Below are positions 1 to 6,257 of a stretch of 20,289 nucleotides of DNA, in pieces. The notes beneath the pieces were generated by a model. That model was not told the DNA's origin. It did no database searches and saw only the letters and a program-made list of their open reading frames with translations. The stretch comes from Chloroflexota bacterium (GTDB lineage Bacteria; Chloroflexota; Chloroflexia; Thermomicrobiales; UBA6265). Positions within the stretch are counted from its first letter, which is position 1, and every line of letters starts with the position of its first letter. Both the position numbers and the translations under genes were made by a program. The DNA is taken from contig JAFAEX010000275.1 in assembly GCA_023423795.1 (NCBI GenBank), positions 1-20,289 of the forward strand, written 5' to 3'.

Positions 1-77
1 ACGAGATCCCTCGACAAGCTCGGGATGACGGGGTGGCGCTCGGGATAACAGTGGCGGGGTCGGATGACCGGGTTCGG
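1..77. repeat. Degenerate ~20-bp direct repeats, partial dispersed repeat
   Basis: Three imperfect units of about 20 bp follow each other at 19-38, 39-58 and 59-77; the first two begin CTCGGGAT and the third GTCGGATG, and all carry a run of G after an AC. The preceding bases 5-26 contain ATCCC and GGGAT in inverted orientation around a CTCGA/CTCGG core. It lies downstream of the DsbA-like gene, which ends at 98. The window edge may cut the element, so its true extent is unknown. Confidence 0.5.
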
Positions 78-97
78 CCAGTTGCTGGATCGCCGCC

Positions 98-763
98 CTA
101 GCCCGGCAACTGCGGGCGCTTGATCTCGCGGACGTAGGGCCGGTCGGCGGAGATGTTCAGGACTTCCTTCAGGACCTCCACCGCTTCGTCCTTCGGCGGG
201 GCCGGCAGCATCTGGACGTAGACCGCCTCGCCGTCCGGCAGCACGAGGGTCGGCGTGCCGAAGACGGCGTAGCGCTCGCGCCCTTCCTCGTACTCCTCCC
301 CGATCATGGCCAGCAAGTCGCGGTTGGAGAGGTCGCGCTCGAACTGGGCCACGTCCAGCCCCTCGCGTTGCGCCATGTGCAGCATCGTCGCCCAGCGGGT
401 GAGCGTGCGCTTGTCCACGTGGCGGGTGCTCATCAGCGCGTGGAACATCTTGTTGAACGCCTCGTCGCCCTGCTGGCGGGCGGCGATCGCGGCACGGAAC
501 CCGAGCAAGCCCTTGCTGTCGTAGTCGTCCGGCTGCTCCCAGAGTTTCCACTCCGGCCCCATGTCGGCGTTCACCTGCTCCAGCGGGAACGCCTTCCAGG
601 TGATCTCCAGTTTGTCGCCCAGCGCCTCCTCGCAATCGCGCAGCCAGACGCTGGCCGAGTGGGCGAACGGGCACAGGAAGTCGTACCAGACCTGAAGCCG
701 GATCGGCTCGGCGGGCCAATCGCCGGTCCGGGACGCTCGCGGGTTCGGGGTGGGTTCGGTCAC
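98..763 (-). CDS. DsbA family (FrnE/HCCA-isomerase-like) thioredoxin-fold protein
   Basis: The 221-residue product has the thioredoxin-fold DsbA layout: a beta strand 'LQVWYDFLCPF' (residues 23-33), a helical insertion, and a cis-proline motif GTPT (P171) before the last strands. This matches the DSBA-like/FrnE group, which includes disulfide oxidoreductases and 2-hydroxychromene-2-carboxylate isomerase relatives. The expected CxxC is CPFA (C31 to A34), so the second cysteine is absent; a plain disulfide oxidase role is doubtful and a monothiol or glutathione-dependent role is possible. The start is GTG at 763, preceded by AGGAG with a 9-nt gap; a nearby ATG is out of frame and too close to that site. 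There is no signal peptide, so it is cytoplasmic. It is divergent from the VOC gene. The family call is firm; the substrate is unknown. Confidence 0.85.
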   Translation of the reverse strand: MTEPTPNPRASRTGDWPAEPIRLQVWYDFLCPFAHSASVWLRDCEEALGDKLEITWKAFPLEQVNADMGPEWKLWEQPDDYDSKGLLGFRAAIAARQQGDEAFNKMFHALMSTRHVDKRTLTRWATMLHMAQREGLDVAQFERDLSNRDLLAMIGEEYEEGRERYAVFGTPTLVLPDGEAVYVQMLPAPPKDEAVEVLKEVLNISADRPYVREIKRPQLPG

Positions 764-803
764 GGGTGCATGCTCCTGCGATTCACGTGGCTATCTTTTG
801 GGA

Positions 804-809
804 AGTATA
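804..809 (-). promoter_or_regulatory. Possible -10 box for the DsbA-like gene
   Basis: On the minus strand the sequence reads TATACT, five of six matches to the sigma-70 -10 box, inside an unusually AT-rich patch (782-810) of otherwise GC-rich DNA. It lies about 40 nt upstream of the GTG start. No convincing -35 box is seen at the right distance, so this is tentative. Confidence 0.3.
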
Positions 810-969
810 GGCGCGGCACCGAGCATCCGCCACCTTGTGTGGCAACCAGCGGCCACGCGTCGGCGTGCGGAGCCTCCCCGCCGTTCGCGGCATCGTGGCA
901 CACTGCCGGCGCGAAATCGGGCGAACCCCGGGAGGACGACGGCGCGGCAACGCGCGGGAGGAACGCGGG

Positions 970-1476
970 ATGGTCGGAGGGTTGCCGGCGCGCTTGCCGA
1001 ACGGAGCCAACATCGGGCAGATCTGCCTCGTGGTGCGCGACATCGAGCGGGCGATGGCGCAATGGAACCGGCTCAGCATCGGTCCGTGGGAACTGCACGA
1101 GTTCGGCCCGAACATGGTACAGGGGATGACCTACCGCGGCACGCCGCAGACGCAGGGCGTCAAACTCGCGCTCGCCCAGTCCGGCCCGATGCAGTTCGAA
1201 CTGATCGAGACCGGCGCCGAACCGAACGTCTACTCCGAGCACCTCGACCGCCACGGCGAGGGCCTCCACCACATCGGCTACTTCGTGGACGACATGGACG
1301 CCGCCATCGCCGAGATGGCCGCGCTCGGCTACCCGGTCATCCAGTCCGGGCACTCCATGGGCGCCGAGGGCGACGGCTACTACGCCTACTTCGACACCGA
1401 AGCCGACCTCGGATGCATCCTCGAAGCCATCCTGCCGCCGAAACGCATGCCGGAACCGGCGCGCTGGGTTCGCTAA
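970..1476 (+). CDS. VOC / glyoxalase superfamily protein
   Basis: A 168-residue protein with two beta-alpha-beta-beta-beta modules of the vicinal oxygen chelate fold. Module 1 starts 'IGQICLVVRDIERAM' and module 2 starts 'LHHIGYFVDDMDAAI'. Candidate metal ligands are Q17, E77 (QFELIE), H101 (HHIG) and E152 (CILEAI); a Gln-Glu-His-Glu set in this order is that of human-type glyoxalase I, whereas methylmalonyl-CoA epimerase uses His first. Length and layout resemble the glyoxalase_4/epimerase-like group. The frame stays open upstream to 835, but ATG 970 was chosen because GGGAGG precedes it, the conserved fold starts 14 residues later, and the upstream part is arginine-rich and unlike any domain. 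Substrate unknown: epimerase, lyase and dioxygenase are all possible in this superfamily. Confidence 0.85.
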   Translation: MVGGLPARLPNGANIGQICLVVRDIERAMAQWNRLSIGPWELHEFGPNMVQGMTYRGTPQTQGVKLALAQSGPMQFELIETGAEPNVYSEHLDRHGEGLHHIGYFVDDMDAAIAEMAALGYPVIQSGHSMGAEGDGYYAYFDTEADLGCILEAILPPKRMPEPARWVR

Positions 1477-1480
1477 CGGA

Positions 1481-1612
1481 GGCGACAGGCGACAGGCAAC
1501 AGGCGACAGGCGACAGGCGACTAATGGTAGGTGCCGAAGCATGACGGACAAGCGGCGGTCGGTCGGTTTTCCGTGATTGTCGCCTGTCGCCTGTTGCCTG
1601 TTGCCTGTTGCC
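1481..1612 (+). repeat. Inverted heptamer-arm element, copy C
   Basis: Left arm 1481-1521: GGCGACA repeated 5.9 times, with one variant copy GGCAACA at 1495-1501. Right arm 1578-1612: TGTCGCC twice then TGTTGCC three times, which is the reverse complement series. The 56-nt core (1522-1577) begins TAATGGTAGG. The arms can pair into a long imperfect stem. The element begins 4 nt after the VOC stop codon and ends about 10 nt before the ribosome binding site of the PLP enzyme, so it fills the whole gap. The same core start and architecture recur at 15928-16032 and, inverted, at 20104-20289. Confidence 0.85.
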
Positions 1613-1636
1613 TGGAACCATGAAAGGCCCCATCAC

Positions 1637-2737
1637 ATGCTGACCACCCTCGTAGGCCGGCCGGTCGAGGACCTCGACACGCCGGCGATGCTGATCGACC
1701 TCGACGCGATGGACCGCAACATCGCGCACATCGCGGAAACGGCGCGGGAGCGCGGCGTCGCCTGGCGCCCGCACGCCAAGGGGCACAAGACGCCGGCCAT
1801 CGCCCACCGGCAGATCGCGGCCGGCGCGATCGGCGTCACCTGCGCCAAGCTCGGCGAGGCCGAGGTCTTCGCGGCCAACGGCGTGCGCGACATCCTCGTG
1901 GCCAACCAGGTCGTCGGCCAGATCAAGGCGCGGCGCTGGGCGGCGCTGGTGGCATCCTCCGGCGCCGACGTGATGGTCGCCGTCGATGCCCCGGCCAACG
2001 TCGCCGAACTAGACGAGGCCGCCGGCCAGTTCGGCGTGCGGCCGCGCGTTCTGGTCGAGGTCAACTCCGGCATGGATCGCTGCGGGATCGCGCCCGGAGA
2101 CGCCGCCGTGCGCCTCGCCGAAGCGATCGCCGGCGCGCCGAACCTGCGCTTCGCCGGGGTGATGGCGTGGGAAGGCCACGCCGTCGCGGTCTTCGACCAC
2201 CCGGCCCGGCGCGAGGTCATCGAGCGTGCCATCGCCGATCTCGTCGCCACCGCCGAGGCCTGCCGCGCCGCCGGCCTGCCGGTCGAGATCGTCTCCTGCG
2301 GCGGCAGCGGCACGTACCTGTACGCGGCGTCGCAGCCCGGCATCACCGAGATCCAGGCCGGCGGCGCGACCCTCGGCGACTTCTTCTACCGCGAACTGGA
2401 ATCGCCGGCCGAACCAGCGCTTTCGCTCATGGCGCAGGTGACCAGTCGCCCCACCGCCGAGCGCATCATCCTCGACTTCGGCCGCAAGACGGTCGATCCG
2501 TCCCTGCGCGCGCCGCAGCCGCGCGGCATCGACGGCGTGGCCAGCATGGGGTTCTCCGCCGAGCACGCCACCCTGAACCTCGACCACCCGGCGGAAGCGC
2601 CGCGCCCCGGCGACCGCGTCTTCTTCGACATCGGCTACCACGACCAGGCGCTGCACCTGCACGAATACCTGTTCGCCGTGCGCGACGGCATCGTCGTCGC
2701 CGTCTGGCCGACGCTGTCGCGCGGGAAGTTGCAATAG
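1637..2737 (+). CDS. PLP-dependent D-threonine aldolase / D-serine dehydratase-like enzyme
   Basis: A 366-residue protein with an alanine-racemase-type N-terminal barrel and the C-terminal domain of the DSD1/D-threonine aldolase family. The motif 'RPHAKGHKTP' (residues 44-53) carries the expected Schiff-base lysine K48; 'VEVNSGMDRCG' (141-150) and 'CGGSGTY' (221-227) match the phosphate and cofactor region. The family's C-terminal divalent-metal site is usually His-x-Cys or His-x-Asp; here 'GYHDQALHLHEY' (333-344) gives H335-D336, with the second ligand shifted or supplied by another residue. Expected reaction: retro-aldol cleavage or dehydration of a D-3-hydroxy amino acid in the cytoplasm. 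The frame is open from 1577, but ATG 1637 follows GAAAGG at 9 nt, and the upstream part would translate the heptamer repeat. Family firm; aldolase versus dehydratase not decided. Confidence 0.88.
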   Translation: MLTTLVGRPVEDLDTPAMLIDLDAMDRNIAHIAETARERGVAWRPHAKGHKTPAIAHRQIAAGAIGVTCAKLGEAEVFAANGVRDILVANQVVGQIKARRWAALVASSGADVMVAVDAPANVAELDEAAGQFGVRPRVLVEVNSGMDRCGIAPGDAAVRLAEAIAGAPNLRFAGVMAWEGHAVAVFDHPARREVIERAIADLVATAEACRAAGLPVEIVSCGGSGTYLYAASQPGITEIQAGGATLGDFFYRELESPAEPALSLMAQVTSRPTAERIILDFGRKTVDPSLRAPQPRGIDGVASMGFSAEHATLNLDHPAEAPRPGDRVFFDIGYHDQALHLHEYLFAVRDGIVVAVWPTLSRGKLQ

Positions 2738-2749
2738 GGCGGCCGGGCC

Positions 2750-2792
2750 CGCTCGCGACGATGGCGAATCCGTGCCACCATCGTCGCGAGCG
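2750..2792 (+). terminator. Perfect 15-bp stem-loop after the PLP-enzyme gene
   Basis: The arms 2750-2764 and 2778-2792 are exact reverse complements (15 bp), with a 13-nt loop, 12 nt after the stop codon at 2737. There is no T-run after it, so it is terminator-like rather than a classic intrinsic terminator. The rest of the gap up to 2944 shows no gene or clear promoter. Confidence 0.6.
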
Positions 2793-2944
2793 TGCGTCGG
2801 TCGGCGCCCTGTCCGAACCGGCGAGGGAGTGCTCATCGACATCCACACGGTTGTCGGTGGGCGTGGACGCCCGCCACCAGCGCAGCGCCCGTCATCAAAC
2901 CGCGGCGATCGTCGAACGGTCCACGGATGTTCGGGGCGGCTACC

Positions 2945-3691
2945 ATGGGGGCGGGGAGCCAGAAGACAGCAACCACGGCGCGCCTCGACCGGGCCGAGGC
3001 GGACACGGGGGAGACGCGGTTCGTGAGCGACGACAGGTCATCGACGTTTTTCGACGACCACCAACGGGAGACCATCGCGGCCGCGATGGCCCGGATCATC
3101 CCGACCGACCACCAGCCGGGCGCGCGGGAAGCGGGCACGATCGACTTCCTCGACCGCTACCTCTCCGGCATCGACTACGTGTTCGCCAAGCCGGACGGGA
3201 GCGGGTTCGAATCGCTAGAGGGCAAGCTCGCCGAGGCCTGGCGGCGGCGGATCGACCTGTTCCGGCAACGCTACCGGGACGGCATCGTGGAACTGGACCG
3301 GCGGGCCGACCTCCTGTTCGGTGCCGAGTTCCGCGCCCTGCCGGACGCGCAGCAGGACGAGGTCCTCGCCAGCATGGAGCGGGGCGCGCTGGCACAGGAG
3401 CAGGACGTCGCGACGGATGAGAGCGTGGCCGGGTTCACTCCGCCCGAACCCGGCTTGCAGCAGACGACGGCCGAGACCGACCTCGACTTCTTCCCGATGC
3501 TGGTGTTCCACACGCGGCAGGGGTTCTACGCCGACCCGATTTACGGCGGCAACCGGGACAGGGTGGGTTGGGGCGTCATCGGGTTCCCGGGTCCGGCATC
3601 CCTGGCCGAGGCCCACGCGGGTCGCTATGACACGCTGCCGTATTTCGCCGAGGACAGCGCCATCGGAAAGGAGGGCGCCTGTGGCGCCTGA
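2945..3691 (+). CDS. Gluconate 2-dehydrogenase subunit 3-like protein
   Basis: A 248-residue protein of the gluconate 2-dehydrogenase subunit 3 family, the small partner of GMC flavoproteins in sugar dehydrogenases. The N-terminal conserved part reads 'FFDDHQRETIAAAMARIIPT' followed by a helical region with 'FLDRYLSG', and the C-terminal part reads 'ARQ/TRQGFYADPIYGGNRD' then 'GWGVIGFPGP', typical of the family. In well-known complexes this subunit carries the Tat signal that exports the flavoprotein; here no twin-arginine leader exists from any in-frame start, so a cytoplasmic complex is likely. ATG 2945 was chosen for the strong GC-third-position bias of the codons that follow; GTG 3023 (222 residues), 9 nt after GGGGGAG and 8 residues before the conserved block, is a serious alternative. 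It overlaps the GMC gene by 11 nt. Confidence 0.85.
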   Translation: MGAGSQKTATTARLDRAEADTGETRFVSDDRSSTFFDDHQRETIAAAMARIIPTDHQPGAREAGTIDFLDRYLSGIDYVFAKPDGSGFESLEGKLAEAWRRRIDLFRQRYRDGIVELDRRADLLFGAEFRALPDAQQDEVLASMERGALAQEQDVATDESVAGFTPPEPGLQQTTAETDLDFFPMLVFHTRQGFYADPIYGGNRDRVGWGVIGFPGPASLAEAHAGRYDTLPYFAEDSAIGKEGACGA

Positions 3692-5354
3692 GCGCAATCC
3701 CGATCGGGCCGAGGTCTGCATCATCGGGGCGGGGGCCTCCGGGGCGACCGCCGCCCGGGTGCTGACCGAAGCCGGGGTCCGCGTCGTCGCGCTGGAACGG
3801 GGTCCCTACCGCAAGCCGGCGAGCTTCGGCGCCGACGAACTGGCCAACGGGCACCGCTACAACCTCTGGCCGGACCCGCTGCTGAACCCCCGAACCGTGC
3901 GGCCGAACGCGGACGCCCCGGCGCGGGAGGAGTTGTTCTGCCCGGTCCCGCAGATGGTCGGCGGCGGCACCGTCCACTGGACCGGCTGGCTGCCGCGGAT
4001 GACCGAGAACGAGTTCCGCGCGCGCACCCGCTTCGGCGACGTGCCCGGGGCGGACCTCGCCGATTGGCCGATCTCCTACGCGGACCTGGAACCCTACTAC
4101 GACATGGTCGAGTGGGCGTTCGGGGTCTCCGGCGACGCCGGGGCGAACAAGTACGAAGGGCCGCGCAGCCGGCCCTACCCGGTGCCCGCGCTCCCGCAAA
4201 CGCGCTACAACAGGAAATTCCACGAGGGGTGCGCCAAGCTCGGGTACAACTCGTTCCAGACCCCCTCGGCGGCGCTCTCCCGACCCTGGAACGGCAAGCC
4301 GGCCACCAACCAGAGCGCATTCGCCCAGCAGCACGGCGACCCCACCGGCACCCGCGGCAGCGCGCTGACCCGCTTCATCCCGGACGCGCTGGCGACCGGG
4401 CGCTTCGACCTGCGCCCCGACTGCTACGTCCGGGAGCTGACGGTCGATGCGCGGGGCCGCGTGAAGTCGGCGGTGTACGAGGACGCCGAAGGGGGCCTGC
4501 GCGAACAGGAAGCCGACGTCTTCATCCTCGCTTGCGGGGCGGTCGAGTCCGCCCGGTTGTTGCTGCTTTCCCGGTCGGGCCGGTTCCCGAACGGGCTCGC
4601 CAACGGTAACGACCTCGTCGGGCGCTACGCCACCTTCCACGAGTACAGCGCGGCGATCGGCGCGTTCGAGGACCCGGTGTACGGCTGGGCCGGCGGCGGG
4701 TATGCCGGCGCCAGCACCTTCGAGTTCCTGGAGCACGCCGAGGACCGCGGGTTCGTGGGCGGCTGCCACGTCGCCTCGGCCGGCGTCGGCATCCCGCTGC
4801 CGATCAGCTTCAACCTGCCGGACAAGCCCCAATGGGGGCAGGCGGCGAAGGACGCCGACCGCGAGTTCTTCAACCACACGATGGCGGTCGGCCTCGTGCT
4901 GCACGACCTGCCTTCCTACGCCAACCGGGTCGACCTCGACCCGGAGGTGACCGACGCCTGGGGGTTGCCGGTGGCGAGGATCACCCACACCGCCCACCCG
5001 AACGACCTCGCCCAGGGACGCTGGATCATCGACCGCAACGCCGAGATCCTCGAAGCCGCCGGCGCGACCAGGGTCTGGAAGGTCTACATCCAGCGGGTGA
5101 CCGGCAATTGCTCCCACCAGCACGGGACGCTGCGGATGGGCAACGATCCGGACACGTCGGTGCTGAACCGCGACTGCCGCGCCCACGAGGTGGACAATCT
5201 CTACGGGGTGGACGCCGGCCCGTTCCCGACCTCGACCGGGGTGAACCCGACGCTGACGATCATGGCCAACGCTTGGCGCGTGGCCGAAGGCATCGTGGCC
5301 CGGCGGGGCGCCGGCGCGCAGGACGCCGCATCGAGCGGGGGAGGCACGAGATGA
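3681..5354 (+). CDS. GMC-family FAD-dependent sugar/alcohol dehydrogenase (large subunit)
   Basis: A 557-residue flavoprotein. The Rossmann FAD motif 'GAGASG' is at residues 16-21 and an acidic strand end 'VVALERG' follows; 'MVGGGTVHWTG' is the second FAD motif of gluconate 2-dehydrogenase-type GMC proteins. The C-terminal GMC domain has 'NCSHQHGTLRMG' (476-487), where H479 aligns with the catalytic His of HPVGT motifs, and N522 in 'TGVNPTLTIMANA' takes the place of the second active-site His/Asn. Expected role: flavin oxidation of a sugar or polyol hydroxyl, together with the subunit 3 protein encoded just upstream. GTG 3681 is preceded by AAAGGAGGG at 6 nt and lies inside the previous gene's end. 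It has no signal peptide, and no cytochrome c subunit gene is nearby. The substrate is unknown; the neighbours suggest a sugar. Confidence 0.92.
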   Translation: MAPERNPDRAEVCIIGAGASGATAARVLTEAGVRVVALERGPYRKPASFGADELANGHRYNLWPDPLLNPRTVRPNADAPAREELFCPVPQMVGGGTVHWTGWLPRMTENEFRARTRFGDVPGADLADWPISYADLEPYYDMVEWAFGVSGDAGANKYEGPRSRPYPVPALPQTRYNRKFHEGCAKLGYNSFQTPSAALSRPWNGKPATNQSAFAQQHGDPTGTRGSALTRFIPDALATGRFDLRPDCYVRELTVDARGRVKSAVYEDAEGGLREQEADVFILACGAVESARLLLLSRSGRFPNGLANGNDLVGRYATFHEYSAAIGAFEDPVYGWAGGGYAGASTFEFLEHAEDRGFVGGCHVASAGVGIPLPISFNLPDKPQWGQAAKDADREFFNHTMAVGLVLHDLPSYANRVDLDPEVTDAWGLPVARITHTAHPNDLAQGRWIIDRNAEILEAAGATRVWKVYIQRVTGNCSHQHGTLRMGNDPDTSVLNRDCRAHEVDNLYGVDAGPFPTSTGVNPTLTIMANAWRVAEGIVARRGAGAQDAASSGGGTR

Positions 5355-6175
5355 AGCTGGCCTACCAGACCAACACGTGGGGCGGGGTGGTCGGCCACCC
5401 GGCGGGCGTCACCAGCATCAAGGACCTGTACTACCTGACGCCGGGCTCGATGGAGGAGGCGCTGCGCGACATCGCCGCCGCCGGCTACGCCGGGTTCGAA
5501 CTGTTCGACGGCAACCTCGTCGCCTACGCCGACCGTGAGGACGACCTCCGCGGGCTGATGGACGAGCTGGGCTTGGCCCTGGTCGGCATCTACTCCGGCG
5601 GCAACTTCATCTTTCCCGACGTGCTCGGCGAGGAACTGCACAAGATCGAGGTGGTCGCGGCGCTGGCCGCGCGGTTCGGCGCCGAGCACCTCGTCGTCGG
5701 CGGCGGCGCGGTGCGCTCGACCGGCAACACCGCCGAGGACTACGACCGGCTCGGCGCCGGGCTCGACCGCGTGGTCGAGATCGCGGAGCGCCACGGGCTG
5801 ACCCCGAGCTTCCACCCGCACCTCGGCACGTCCGCCCAGTCGCCGGACCAGATCGCCCGCGTCTTCGAGCGCACCCGCATCGGGTTCTGCCCGGACACCG
5901 CCCACCTCGACGCGGCCGGCGGCGTGTCGGCCGACCTGATCCGATCGCTGGCCGGGCGCATCCCCTACGTCCACCTCAAGGACTACGCCGACGGGACGTT
6001 CCTGCCGCTGGGCCAGGGGACGCTCGACTTCCCCGGCATCTTCGCCGCCCTGCGCGACATCGGCTACGACGGCTGGATCACCGTCGAGCTGGACGCGTGG
6101 GACGGCTCGAAGCGGGACGCCGCGCAAGCGAGCCGGGTCTTCATCGAGGAAGGCCTGGCCGGGAGGGGCGCCTAG
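5351..6175 (+). CDS. Xylose isomerase-like TIM-barrel sugar isomerase/epimerase
   Basis: A 274-residue protein of the AP endonuclease 2 / xylose isomerase-like TIM-barrel family (sugar phosphate isomerase/epimerase, IolE-like). Barrel motifs seen in order: 'YAGFELFDGN' after the first helix, 'LVVGGGA', 'PSFHPHLGT', 'GFCPDTAHLDAAGG', 'YVHLKDY' and a terminal 'WITVELD'; the Asp, His and Glu in the last motifs are the usual divalent-metal ligands. Start ATG 5351 overlaps the GMC stop (ATGA) and has GGGAGG upstream, so it is translationally coupled to the dehydrogenase. Likely substrate: the keto-sugar made by the GMC enzyme. Relatives include inosose dehydratase, 3-keto-sugar epimerases and the lyase subunits of C-glycoside cleavage systems. 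Exact reaction unknown. Confidence 0.85.
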   Translation: MKLAYQTNTWGGVVGHPAGVTSIKDLYYLTPGSMEEALRDIAAAGYAGFELFDGNLVAYADREDDLRGLMDELGLALVGIYSGGNFIFPDVLGEELHKIEVVAALAARFGAEHLVVGGGAVRSTGNTAEDYDRLGAGLDRVVEIAERHGLTPSFHPHLGTSAQSPDQIARVFERTRIGFCPDTAHLDAAGGVSADLIRSLAGRIPYVHLKDYADGTFLPLGQGTLDFPGIFAALRDIGYDGWITVELDAWDGSKRDAAQASRVFIEEGLAGRGA

Positions 6176-6257
6176 CGAACGAACCCGAGGCCCGAAACTT
6201 CTCCGCCGATCTCGCTCACGTACGTCCTGGACCCGCCACGTCGCGAAGGAGCACCCC

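Noticed and set aside
1577..1636. Longer start of the PLP enzyme (20 extra residues)
   Set aside because: The extra residues are translated from the right arm of the heptamer element and the ribosome site lies downstream of it.
1620..1643. Seven-codon leader ORF whose stop overlaps the PLP-enzyme start
   Set aside because: Its ribosome site is weak and short ORFs of this size are common by chance; nothing else supports a leader peptide.
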